A stretch of DNA of 64,000 nucleotides from Cocleimonas sp. (GTDB lineage: Bacteria; Pseudomonadota; Gammaproteobacteria; Thiotrichales; Thiotrichaceae): assembly GCA_021647365.1 (NCBI GenBank), contig JAKIUW010000009.1:35329-99328 (forward strand), written 5' to 3'. How positions within the stretch are numbered: the stretch's first letter is position 1; every line of letters starts with the position of its first letter. Below, in pieces: positions 35,566 through 43,570 of the stretch. The translations under genes were made by a program, and so were the position numbers. Under the pieces are notes generated by a model that worked only from the letters and a program-made list of their open reading frames with translations, was not told the origin of the DNA and ran no database searches.

Positions 35566-36335
35566 AACCCGCACAAAAACTAACCGCCTTCAAAACGATT
35601 CTTAGTAAAGAAGTGATGCGCTTCTTGCGCATTTGGGTACAAACACTGGTACCACCCGCCATTACCATGACGCTATATTTTGTGATTTTCGGCAATCTCA
35701 TCGGTAGTCAAATCGGTGATTTAGATGGCTTTAAATACATCGAATATATTATCCCAGGTTTGATCATGATGTCGGTGATTACCAACTCCTACTCCAATGT
35801 AGTCTCCACTTTTTTCACCGCAAAAATGTTTGGGCATATTCAAGAAATGCTCATCTCGCCCGTACCAAATCATATAATTTTAATGGGTTATATCGGCGGC
35901 GGCATGGCGCGCGGATTGATTGTTGGGCTAATCGTCACCCTTGTTTCGTTATTCTTTTCATCGCTAACGATAGAGCATCCCATTATCACCATTGCCGTTG
36001 TTGTATTAACCTCAATGCTGTTTTCTATTGCTGGCTTGATCAACGCGATATACGCCAAGAGTTTTGATGATATTACGATTATTCCAACCTTTGTACTGAC
36101 TCCCCTCACTTATTTAGGTGGAGTATTTTATTCAATTAATATGCTGTCAGAATTTTGGCAAAATGTATCGATGGTGAACCCTGTTTTGTATATGGTGAAT
36201 GGATTTCGCTATGGGATTTTAGGGGTTTCGGATATTAGTCCTGTTGCAAGCTTTTCTTTGTTAGCGGTGTTTATTGTGGCTTTGTATGGGTTTGCTTATT
36301 ATTTACTTAAGAAGGGTGTTGGGATTCGTAGCTAA
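35562..36335 (+). CDS. ABC-2 type transporter permease (YadH-like)
   Basis: A 257 aa integral membrane protein with six predicted helices. It begins KPAQKLTAFKTILSKEVMRF and contains the ABC-2 block SPVPNHIILMGYIGGGMARG and the C-terminal VNPVLYMVNGFRYGILG motif typical of YadH-like permeases. It pairs with the ATPase encoded immediately upstream (ATGA overlap). Such two-gene exporters move lipids, polysaccharides or drugs; nothing here indicates which. Confidence 0.9.
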   Translation: MKPAQKLTAFKTILSKEVMRFLRIWVQTLVPPAITMTLYFVIFGNLIGSQIGDLDGFKYIEYIIPGLIMMSVITNSYSNVVSTFFTAKMFGHIQEMLISPVPNHIILMGYIGGGMARGLIVGLIVTLVSLFFSSLTIEHPIITIAVVVLTSMLFSIAGLINAIYAKSFDDITIIPTFVLTPLTYLGGVFYSINMLSEFWQNVSMVNPVLYMVNGFRYGILGVSDISPVASFSLLAVFIVALYGFAYYLLKKGVGIRS

Positions 36336-36378
36336 GCTACTAATTATTAAAAGTATCCCACTTAATAAGCGAGTACTA

Positions 36379-36966
36379 TTATTTTTGCTTAGCGAGCTTT
36401 TTCTCTGCTTCATCTACCGTTTGGCAAACCTTGCTGGGATTCGTTTTAGCCATTCTAGAAAAAGTTATCCAAAATTGGTGCATTCCAAGCTCATTCCCTC
36501 TATCTAGTTTAATATTTTTTTGTTTTAACTTAGATGTATATTTAACTTTAAATGCATTTAAACGACGTATCGCCGTTTTAGAGTTACAGGTAATTTTACT
36601 TTTTATCGTTTTATTCTTTTTGTTAGCACCTTGTTTAGCGATATGAGTAACTTTATTTTTATTACCATTACATTTCTCTAACTTTAATGAGTTCTCTGTT
36701 TTTGACCACTTCTTACCTGCGCTATTGGAATAATAACCAAGTACGCCTACTTTTTTAGCAAGGGCCTTGCAGACCCCCATACTCAGCCCATTCCCATAAG
36801 AACCTTTAAGAATGCATTTCCCATTATTACAGTTCCAGGCATGACCAAATATTTTAACTTCACCAATATATTTTGTACCTGCATACCAAGTAGTGACCTT
36901 TTTTTCTGCAAAGGTAACTTGAATCAAAATGATAATGAAAATAGAAAAGCTTAATTTTTTAAACAT
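36379..36966 (-). CDS. Unknown secreted cysteine-containing protein
   Basis: About 195 aa from ATG 36966 (MFKKLSFSIFIIILIQVTFA), with a signal peptide. I do not recognise the mature protein. It is basic, contains six or so cysteines (AWNCNNGKCILKG, GVCKALAKKVG, KLEKCNG, KITCNSK, KVCQTV) likely paired in the periplasm, and has two parts: a Gly-rich N-terminal portion with YGNGLSMGVCKALAKK and a Lys-rich C-terminal portion. It is convergent with the ABC permease gene. The AT-rich composition and isolated position are compatible with acquired DNA, but that is only a guess. Confidence 0.65.
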   Translation of the reverse strand: MFKKLSFSIFIIILIQVTFAEKKVTTWYAGTKYIGEVKIFGHAWNCNNGKCILKGSYGNGLSMGVCKALAKKVGVLGYYSNSAGKKWSKTENSLKLEKCNGNKNKVTHIAKQGANKKNKTIKSKITCNSKTAIRRLNAFKVKYTSKLKQKNIKLDRGNELGMHQFWITFSRMAKTNPSKVCQTVDEAEKKLAKQK

Positions 36967-37294
36967 AGGTTCTCCAAAGTGAGGCAATACTAAAAATACA
37001 TCTATCATGGCTGCTGAAAAATAGAATCAGTTATAACTTTTTACAGGGTCTATAGTCCTTTATCAACTAATATAAGCTTCCTTACGGAACGAACCGTACT
37101 AGATAAGTGCTTTATTATATCCTGAAGGCTTCGACTTAATAAAAAAGCCATGTAGGGTGCATTTCATGCACCGTTATTTATTATTGAATAATTGACCTAA
37201 TTATAATACATAATATATTTATATTCGCTTTTTGTTCGTTTTATGGTATAAATAGAACACTGAACGAACAAAACTATATAAAGGATTAACTATA
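36967..37294. other. Intergenic region with an inverted repeat
   Basis: A gap of 328 bases. Apart from the inverted repeat at 37230-37273 and an AT-rich promoter-like TATAAA at 37247, no gene, RNA or C-rich repeat copy was recognised. Confidence 0.5.
37230..37273. promoter_or_regulatory. 11 bp inverted repeat, candidate operator
   Basis: TTTTGTTCGTT (37230-37240) and AACGAACAAAA (37263-37273) are perfect inverses 22 bases apart. They bracket a TATAAA box at 37247, upstream of the 98 aa membrane-protein gene. Position over a putative -10 suggests a repressor site; the right half also reads GAAC-N7-GAAC. This is inference only. Confidence 0.45.
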
Positions 37295-37591
37295 ATGAAT
37301 AAACTAACAAATAAAATGAAATCACTTTTAAAGGCAAAGCCATCAAATGCATTTTTATTATTTTTGACGGGCTTTTTTTTAACGCTGGTTTTATTAGCTA
37401 ATTTCCTTTACTCTCAACAGCCTCAAGGTGGCTGGGTAACAGCATTAGGAAGTATCTCAACGTCAACGGTACTTTCTGTTTTGTTGTTTGCACTCAGTTT
37501 ATGTTTGGTGGCGTTATGGCGGTCAAGTTCCAGATCTAAAACATCTGCAAACAAACAGGTGGACGCGGCTAATCCACTCCCACAACTATAA
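37295..37591 (+). CDS. Small membrane protein of unknown function (98 aa)
   Basis: A 98 aa protein with an AAGGATT ribosome binding site. It has two predicted membrane helices (AFLLFLTGFFLTLVLLANFL and TVLSVLLFALSLCLVALW) separated by a short polar segment, a basic N-terminus and a Ser/Lys-rich tail. I cannot assign a family. It overlaps the 3' end of the convergent tilS gene by 23 bases. An inverted repeat lies over its presumed promoter. Confidence 0.6.
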   Translation: MNKLTNKMKSLLKAKPSNAFLLFLTGFFLTLVLLANFLYSQQPQGGWVTALGSISTSTVLSVLLFALSLCLVALWRSSSRSKTSANKQVDAANPLPQL

Positions 37592-38807
37592 TCAAGGTAT
37601 CTCCTTGGTAAACCAAGGGTATGCGTGAGCGTTGCCAGGGTGGAATTCCAGCCTCATTTAATAAGTTTTTAAGGCTGATTGTTACACCTCTTTTAGCGTG
37701 TAACAATGTTTCACCGCCTTGGCGAAAACGTATAGTGACTAGCTCTGTGGATCTTTCCAAAACCAATGCGTTTAGCGTTAATCCTAACAAAGGGATTTCT
37801 AGTGGTTTTTGAGGATCATCCCAACTAATCACTTGAGCGCTATCATGATCTAACAAGGGTGACATAATATACAATCGCCCTTGATAGCGCCTAATTTCAG
37901 CGCCATACCATGCTAATAATGGCTGCGCATCATCACTGGCATCAACCACATCTGTGAATATATGTTTTAACTTTTTTTCAGAAGGCGCTTTGAAGCCACT
38001 AGATTGTATCCAATAGCGTAGCAATAGTTTTTGTCGTGAGTCTGAAAACTCCTTCAATCCACTAATTAGCAAAGTATTATTATTCTGGTTATTTTCTTTT
38101 ATCGACAATAAATCTTGCTCTGCAATATCATCGAGTATGTGTTTTGTCTCCGCTTGAATTGTCGCAGAACGACTAATGGTTTTATCAATACTCGGCCAGC
38201 GATTCTTAAGTTGAGGGATAATCTCATTGCGTAAAAAATTGCGATCGAATGTGCTGTCTTGATTGCTCGGATCCTCAATATAAGCTAGCTGATGGATTTT
38301 AGCATAAGCCTCTAATGACTCTCGCGTTTCATTTAGCAGCGGCCTTGCAAGATGAGCAATTCCAAATCCAGATATTTGAGGCATTGCTGCCAAACCTTGC
38401 ACCCCCGCCCCGCGAAACAACTGCAACAACAGAGTTTCTGCTTGATCATTTTGATGGTGCGCGGTTAACAATACTTCACCCGCTTGCACAGATTTTTTAA
38501 ATGCAGTATATCTGGCTGTACGCGCGAGCTCTTCTACGCTCTCGCCTTTTTCTTTGGATAAATTTAGATGTTCAACCTGAAGGGGGATATTCAGCACATC
38601 ACAAACTTGCTGACAATGATCAACCCAATGACCCGCTTCTTTCTGTAAGCCATGATGTACATGTATCGCTCTAACAGAATAATCTGTCATTTGTGATGTT
38701 AAATGTAATAGCACATGAGAATCTAAGCCACCGCTGTAGGCAATCACTAGTTTTTTTACAGGAGTAATAGATTGTAACTGAGACTGTAGTGCTTGAGGAG
38801 TAATCAT
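37569..38807 (-). CDS. tilS: tRNA(Ile)-lysidine synthase
   Basis: TilS, 412 aa, which modifies the wobble cytidine of the AUA-reading tRNA-Ile to lysidine; essential in most bacteria. The PP-loop is AYSGGLDSHVLLHL (residues about 23-36), with RNFLRNEIIPQLKNRWP and the HHQNDQAETLLLQLFRGAG block (about 115-133). The C-terminal substrate-binding domain ends PLVYQGDTLIIVVGVD. The ATG overlaps the stop of the upstream carrier-like ORF (TAATG), so the two are translationally coupled. The accA-tilS neighbourhood is usual in gammaproteobacteria. Confidence 0.95.
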   Translation of the reverse strand: MITPQALQSQLQSITPVKKLVIAYSGGLDSHVLLHLTSQMTDYSVRAIHVHHGLQKEAGHWVDHCQQVCDVLNIPLQVEHLNLSKEKGESVEELARTARYTAFKKSVQAGEVLLTAHHQNDQAETLLLQLFRGAGVQGLAAMPQISGFGIAHLARPLLNETRESLEAYAKIHQLAYIEDPSNQDSTFDRNFLRNEIIPQLKNRWPSIDKTISRSATIQAETKHILDDIAEQDLLSIKENNQNNNTLLISGLKEFSDSRQKLLLRYWIQSSGFKAPSEKKLKHIFTDVVDASDDAQPLLAWYGAEIRRYQGRLYIMSPLLDHDSAQVISWDDPQKPLEIPLLGLTLNALVLERSTELVTIRFRQGGETLLHAKRGVTISLKNLLNEAGIPPWQRSRIPLVYQGDTLIIVVGVD

Positions 38808-39085
38808 TAATCAAGCCCTAAGTCTTGTACAAACTGAGAATGAGGGTGGATGTCTGAGATAGGCACACCATATTCAATACTTAAAAGGCTAACCACATAT
38901 TGATAAATTACAGAATAATTGGGGGCAGAATCCGAACCACTAAAACCTTTTTTAAGTAAACATTGGGTTCTAATAAGTTGACAATATGATTCTACAGTTA
39001 AAATATCTTCTAACTCTTTATCAGGAAGATCAATAGAGAAATGTCTTTCAGTTTCTAAAACTAGCTCAACTATTTCTAATCCCAA
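38807..39085 (-). CDS. Acyl-carrier-protein-like ORF with permuted halves and no attachment serine
   Basis: A 92 aa ORF starting at TTG 39085, 15 bases after accA and overlapping tilS. Residues 1-45 (GLEIVELVLETERHFSIDLP, then DKELEDILTVESYCQLI) match the second half of an acyl carrier protein, from the position of the phosphopantetheine serine onward. Residues about 58-92 (VIYQYVVSLLSIEYGVPISD, ending QFVQDLGLD) match the first half and stop exactly where the serine should follow. The residue aligned with the serine at the N-terminus is Gly. It may be a circularly permuted carrier-like protein, a remnant of a tandem carrier gene, or a frameshifted gene. The start codon is uncertain. Confidence 0.55.
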   Translation of the reverse strand: MGLEIVELVLETERHFSIDLPDKELEDILTVESYCQLIRTQCLLKKGFSGSDSAPNYSVIYQYVVSLLSIEYGVPISDIHPHSQFVQDLGLD

Positions 39086-39100
39086 GACTAGTCCACAAAC

Positions 39101-40054
39101 CTATGAGTTAAACTTTCCAAAACCCATTAAGCGCTGATAGCGCTTTTCTAATAACTGATCAGTATTTAAAGCACGCAGTTCTCTTAAGCTACTTTCCAAA
39201 GCTTCACGAATACTCACAGAAACAGCATCAAAATCACGATGGGCACCACCTAAAGGCTCAGGAATAATGCGATCGATCAAACCTAGTTTACTTAATTTAT
39301 CTGCGGTAATACCTAGTGCATCTGCTGCATCCGATGCTTTTGCTGCATCTTTCCATAGAATAGAGGCACAACCCTCGGGTGAAATTACAGAGTAAGTGCT
39401 GTATTGAAGCATCAATACACGATCTGCAACCGCAATGGCTAATGCACCACCCGAACCACCCTCCCCAGTGATTGTTGCAATGATTGGCGTACGTAGTTTT
39501 GACATTTCATATAAGTTGCGAGCAATCGCTTCACTTTGTCCGCGCTCTTCTGCACCAATGCCAGGATATGCGCCCGGTGTATCAACAAAGGTTAAAATCG
39601 GCATGTGGAATTTTTCGGCAAGCTTCATTAAGCGCAATGCCTTGCGGTAGCCTTCTGGACGCGGCATGCCAAAATTACGTTTGATATTTTCTTTAGTATC
39701 ACGTCCTTTTTGGTGACCAATCACCATCACAGGATTACCGTCAAAACGCGCTATACCGCCAATGATTGCCTTATCATCACCGTAAGCTCTATCACCATGT
39801 AACTGTTGAAAATCCGTACAGATACGGCCAATTATATCAAAACTATAAGGCCGTTGAGGATGGCGAGCCAATTGGCCAACTTGCTTAGCCGTTAACTTAG
39901 AAAAAATTGATTTTGTGAGCGATTCCGCTTTTCCCTCAAGACGTGCCACTTCATCGCCCAAATTAATGTCTGAGCTACTAACGTAACGCAGTTCATCAAT
40001 TTTTGCTTCTAGTTCTGCAATGGGTTGTTCAAAGTCTAAAAAGTTAGGATTCAT
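39101..40054 (-). CDS. accA: Acetyl-CoA carboxylase carboxyltransferase subunit alpha
   Basis: AccA, 317 aa. With AccD it transfers the carboxyl group from biotin to acetyl-CoA to make malonyl-CoA for fatty-acid synthesis. It begins MNPNFLDFEQPIAELEAKID, contains the RPYSFDIIGRICTDFQQLHG block and the crotonase-fold oxyanion region ITGEGGSGGALAIAVADRVL, with PGAYPGIGAEERGQSEAIAR. Length equals the E. coli protein. It lies between a thioredoxin gene and the carrier-like ORF-tilS pair. Confidence 0.97.
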   Translation of the reverse strand: MNPNFLDFEQPIAELEAKIDELRYVSSSDINLGDEVARLEGKAESLTKSIFSKLTAKQVGQLARHPQRPYSFDIIGRICTDFQQLHGDRAYGDDKAIIGGIARFDGNPVMVIGHQKGRDTKENIKRNFGMPRPEGYRKALRLMKLAEKFHMPILTFVDTPGAYPGIGAEERGQSEAIARNLYEMSKLRTPIIATITGEGGSGGALAIAVADRVLMLQYSTYSVISPEGCASILWKDAAKASDAADALGITADKLSKLGLIDRIIPEPLGGAHRDFDAVSVSIREALESSLRELRALNTDQLLEKRYQRLMGFGKFNS

Positions 40055-40092
40055 AGTTTTACCGCAGGTTAATCTTTTGAGGCTGAGCCGAG

Positions 40093-40467
40093 CTATTCAG
40101 ATTCTTGGTTAGCTATCTCTTCATGTACTTTTTTCATATCGATATCTTTAACCTTGCTAATCACATCTTCTAACTGTGCTGCATTCAACATGCCCGGCTG
40201 TGAAAAAAGAACAACTTGCTCACGAAAAATCATCAATGTTGGAATTGATCTGATTTGAAAATGCGCCCCTAACTCTTGCTCTGCTTCCGTATCAATCTTA
40301 CCAAAGACGATGTCTCCATCTTCTTTGTGCTTTTCTGAAATTTCTTCATAAATCGGAGAGAATGATTTACAAGGACCACACCACTCGGCCCAAAAATCTA
40401 CGACAACAATATTATTTTTCTCAATTGTCTCTTCAAAATTCTTTGCTGTAATTTCTATTGTTGCCAC
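40093..40467 (-). CDS. Thioredoxin-family protein
   Basis: A 124 aa cytoplasmic thioredoxin with the classic active site WAEWCGPCKSF (Cys30, Cys33), the buried Asp in VVVDFW and the cis-Pro loop SIPTLMIF. A C-terminal extension of ~20 charged residues (KDIDMKKVHEEIANQESE) makes it longer than TrxA. It reduces protein disulfides or serves a specific partner. Followed by accA after 38 bases; a palindromic C-rich repeat lies upstream. Confidence 0.92.
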   Translation of the reverse strand: MATIEITAKNFEETIEKNNIVVVDFWAEWCGPCKSFSPIYEEISEKHKEDGDIVFGKIDTEAEQELGAHFQIRSIPTLMIFREQVVLFSQPGMLNAAQLEDVISKVKDIDMKKVHEEIANQESE

Positions 40468-40538
40468 GTGTTTTTCTCCAATTTAATACAATAATTCAGG
40501 TGAGATTATTCTAATAAAAACTCACAATGTCTTCATAC

Positions 40539-40589
40539 AAAGCACACCCCCCTACTTTTACATGATGTAAAAGTAGGGGGGTGTGCTTT
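40539..40589. repeat. Perfect 51 bp palindromic C-rich repeat
   Basis: AAAGCACACCCCCCTACTTT then TACATGATGTA then its exact inverse AAAGTAGGGGGGTGTGCTTT. It lies between the ubiX and thioredoxin genes. It is the cleanest full palindrome in the window; a transcript would fold into a 22 bp stem, so it could also act as a strong RNA hairpin. Confidence 0.95.
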
Positions 40590-40668
40590 ACTCTTTAATA
40601 TCTCAAGAGAATATAAGTGTAACAGTGGTTAATATCAAGTTACATAGCAAATAATAAGGACTGACTGA

Positions 40669-41274
40669 CTAACTTCCCCAAGCAGGAATTAATTCTTGTG
40701 TAATACCCAAATGATCCATAATACGCGCGACCATAAAATCGACAATATCATCAATTGATTTAGGTTGATGATAAAAACCAGGATTAGCTGGCATAATTAC
40801 TACATCCATACGTGAGAGTTTTAGCATATTTTCTAAATGAATATCTGAGAACGGTGTTTCTCTTACTACTAAAATCAACTTCTTACGCTCTTTGATAGCC
40901 ACATCAGCAGCGCGCTCAATCAAGGTTTTACTCGCGCCCACGGCAATTGAAGAAAGCGTACCTGTGGTACAGGGACAAACAACTGTTGCATCGGATACGC
41001 CACTACCGCTGGCAATAGGCGCCATCCATTGTTCTCGCTCATAGACTTTAATTTGTTCTGGTTTTGCATTGTAAAGTTTAGTGAAAAAACTCTCTATTTC
41101 ACTCGCACGAGAAGGAATGGTTAGATCCGTCTCTGTATTAATAACAATTTGTGCAGGACGGGAGATCAATAACGAAATAGAAATATCAGCTTTTACCAAC
41201 TCTTCCAGTAATCGCAAACCATATTGAGCACCTGATGCACCCGTCATAATTAATGTAACGGTTTTTTGTCTCAT
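40669..41274 (-). CDS. ubiX: Flavin prenyltransferase UbiX
   Basis: UbiX, 201 aa, makes prenylated FMN, the cofactor of UbiD-type decarboxylases in ubiquinone synthesis. FMN-binding GASGAQYGLRLLEELVKADI (residues about 13-32), the SGSGVSDATVVCPCTTGTLS block and VVRETPFSDIHLENMLKLSR (phosphate-binding Arg/Glu) are present, as is PANPGFYHQPKSIDDIVDFM. It overlaps the end of mpl by four bases. Confidence 0.94.
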   Translation of the reverse strand: MRQKTVTLIMTGASGAQYGLRLLEELVKADISISLLISRPAQIVINTETDLTIPSRASEIESFFTKLYNAKPEQIKVYEREQWMAPIASGSGVSDATVVCPCTTGTLSSIAVGASKTLIERAADVAIKERKKLILVVRETPFSDIHLENMLKLSRMDVVIMPANPGFYHQPKSIDDIVDFMVARIMDHLGITQELIPAWGS

Positions 41275-42704
41275 TGTGTACTCTCGAGAGCGGTTAGAAG
41301 TTTGTCATGTATACCACCAAAGCCACCATTACTCATTACCAACAAATAGTCACCGCTATTTGCACTCTTTACAGCGACAGAAACCAGTTCATCAATATCA
41401 TTATGCAGGCTTGCCTTATCACCCAACGTATTTAAAACTTCATCCATATCCCAGTCTAAACCTTCGGGTTGAAAAATCATAATTTGATCAGCAGTTTGCA
41501 ATGATGCAGCTAGTGACTCTTTATGCGTGCCAAGTCTCATGGTATTTGAACGCGGTTCTAAAATTGCGATAATTTTACTATCACTAGCATTTGCTCTGAG
41601 ACCCTTTAAAGTGGTTTCTATCGCTGTTGGGTGATGTGCAAAATCATCATAGACACGAATATTGTTCACTTCACCACGCAACTCCATACGACGCTTTATG
41701 CCTTTGAATCCTGCCAAACCATCTATTGCATGTTTAGCGGGTACGCCCGCATGACGTGCTGCTGCAATAGCCGACAGCGCATTGCTGACATTGTGTTTTC
41801 CTAGCAAATTCCAACTTACAACGCCTTGGCGTTCACCATCAAAAAAAACTTCAAACTTGCTACCATCTGCTTTTAAATACTTTGCTGTCCAGCCCATTGA
41901 ATTTTGATTTTTAGAGTTTTCTGAAGAAAACTGCTCTATCGGTGTCCAACAACCTCTATCAATAACATCTTGAACATTACTTTCTTCGCCATTTGTGACA
42001 ACCAAACCTTCACTCGGCACCATTCGCATCAAATGATGGAATTGTGTTTTTATTGCATCAAGGTTGGGGAAAATATCAGCATGATCATATTCAAGATTGT
42101 TAATCACTAGTGTACGAGGATGGTAATGTACAAATTTGGAACGCTTATCAAAAAAGGCAGTATCGTATTCATCAGCTTCGACCACGAAAAAAGGAGAACC
42201 TCCTAGGCGCGCAGAAACGCCAAAATTCTCAGGCACACCGCCAATTAAAAAACCAGGGTTCATGCCTGCATATTCCAATATCCAAGCCAGCATACTCGCC
42301 GTAGTAGTTTTCCCATGTGTACCAGAAACCGCCAACACCCAACGATCTTTTAATATATTTTCATAAAGCCATTGTGGACCAGATGTGTATGATAAATTTT
42401 CATTAAGAACATGCTCAACAACCTCCATACCACGTGTCATGACATTGCCGATGATTACCTGCCCTTCTTTTGTATCTTCTTCTACAAAGTCTTCAAGATA
42501 CTCAGGTAAAAGCCCTTGTTGAATATCAACGCCTTGAGACTCTAACAATGTGCTCATCGGGGGATAAACATTAACATCCGAGCCACTAACTCCAATACCG
42601 GCCTCTTTTGCTAAGAGCGCAATGCCTCCCATAAATGTGCCACAAATACCAAGTATATGTATTTTAGATTGACCTTTCTGACAAGCATCCTTTTTACTCA
42701 TCAT
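41271..42704 (-). CDS. mpl: UDP-N-acetylmuramate:L-alanyl-gamma-D-glutamyl-meso-diaminopimelate ligase
   Basis: Mpl, 477 aa, the murein-recycling ligase that reattaches the salvaged tripeptide to UDP-MurNAc. It has the Mur ligase layout: N-terminal IHILGICGTFMGGIALLAKE, ATP-binding AVSGTHGKTTTASMLAWILE (about residues 124-143), EADEYDTAFFDKRSKFVHY, and the C-terminal YDDFAHHPTAIETTLKGLRA. GICGTFMGG distinguishes Mpl from MurC. It starts inside the end of the mlaA gene (11-base overlap) and is followed by ubiX, a frequent pairing. Confidence 0.95.
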   Translation of the reverse strand: MMSKKDACQKGQSKIHILGICGTFMGGIALLAKEAGIGVSGSDVNVYPPMSTLLESQGVDIQQGLLPEYLEDFVEEDTKEGQVIIGNVMTRGMEVVEHVLNENLSYTSGPQWLYENILKDRWVLAVSGTHGKTTTASMLAWILEYAGMNPGFLIGGVPENFGVSARLGGSPFFVVEADEYDTAFFDKRSKFVHYHPRTLVINNLEYDHADIFPNLDAIKTQFHHLMRMVPSEGLVVTNGEESNVQDVIDRGCWTPIEQFSSENSKNQNSMGWTAKYLKADGSKFEVFFDGERQGVVSWNLLGKHNVSNALSAIAAARHAGVPAKHAIDGLAGFKGIKRRMELRGEVNNIRVYDDFAHHPTAIETTLKGLRANASDSKIIAILEPRSNTMRLGTHKESLAASLQTADQIMIFQPEGLDWDMDEVLNTLGDKASLHNDIDELVSVAVKSANSGDYLLVMSNGGFGGIHDKLLTALESTQ

Positions 42705-43488
42705 CTAAAGACTCTAATTCATCAATCAAATCTGACTGCTCCTTCTCATCAACTTTTCCATCACGAATTAAACTTGCACGACGTTGTAACCATAAATCAC
42801 GTAGAGCACTGTATTTATCATCTGAAATATCTTTGAATGCCTCTTCATCTGCAAAAAGGTCAGCTCGCTGATCTAACTTTTTTAATGCGAAAAAGGCAAG
42901 GCTTTCATCATGATAATGTGTGGGGTTAGCTAAATTATCCACCGTTAATTTCGCTGTCGCATCTCTTACAGTTGAAGGGCCTAAAAACGGCAACATAACA
43001 TAAGGGCCTGATTTCACTCCCCAATGAGCCAACGTCTGCCCAAAGTCCTCATCATGCTTTTCCATTCCTAAAGCACTCGCCACATCAATTAATCCACCTA
43101 TACCTATGGTTGAATTAAATAACACTCTGTTTGTATCAATCAGTGCTGGGCCAGGCTTGAACTGTAATAGGTTATTAACAGCGTTACCCACATCCCCTAA
43201 ATTTGAGAAAAAATTACTGACGCCTTTATCAACAATTTCAGGCGTAACTGCTTTGTATGCTGTTGCTACTGGCTTAACAAGGTATTTATCCAGCCCTCCA
43301 TTAAACTTATAGACACGACGATTAACACTTTCAAAGCGGTCAACATTTGATACACTGACATTATCATCTATTTCAGAAGTCGAGTTTGAGGATTTAGATT
43401 GACTGCAAGCAGTCAAAAAGATAGAAAGCATAAGAAACAAAACACTCTTTGTTACGACTTGTGTTATTACTTGATTGAATGAAACCAT
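42694..43488 (-). CDS. mlaA: MlaA/VacJ-family outer-membrane lipoprotein
   Basis: A 264 aa lipoprotein of the Mla system, which removes phospholipids from the outer leaflet of the outer membrane. The signal peptide ends in an LTAC lipobox (Cys28). Family blocks are RFESVNRRVYKFNGGLDKYL, DKGVSNFFSNLGDVGNAVNN, NRVLFNSTIGIGGLIDVAS and HDEDFGQTLAHWGVKSGPYV, ending with LPFLGPSTVRDA. The C-terminus is an acidic tail. The other Mla genes are not in this window. Confidence 0.94.
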   Translation of the reverse strand: MVSFNQVITQVVTKSVLFLMLSIFLTACSQSKSSNSTSEIDDNVSVSNVDRFESVNRRVYKFNGGLDKYLVKPVATAYKAVTPEIVDKGVSNFFSNLGDVGNAVNNLLQFKPGPALIDTNRVLFNSTIGIGGLIDVASALGMEKHDEDFGQTLAHWGVKSGPYVMLPFLGPSTVRDATAKLTVDNLANPTHYHDESLAFFALKKLDQRADLFADEEAFKDISDDKYSALRDLWLQRRASLIRDGKVDEKEQSDLIDELESLDDE

Positions 43489-43570
43489 TATTTCTTTCCT
43501 TAAGAAATACTTTATTGTGATTTTATTATAATAATCTTGAGATAAAATTGCTCAACTTTTCTACAAATAA

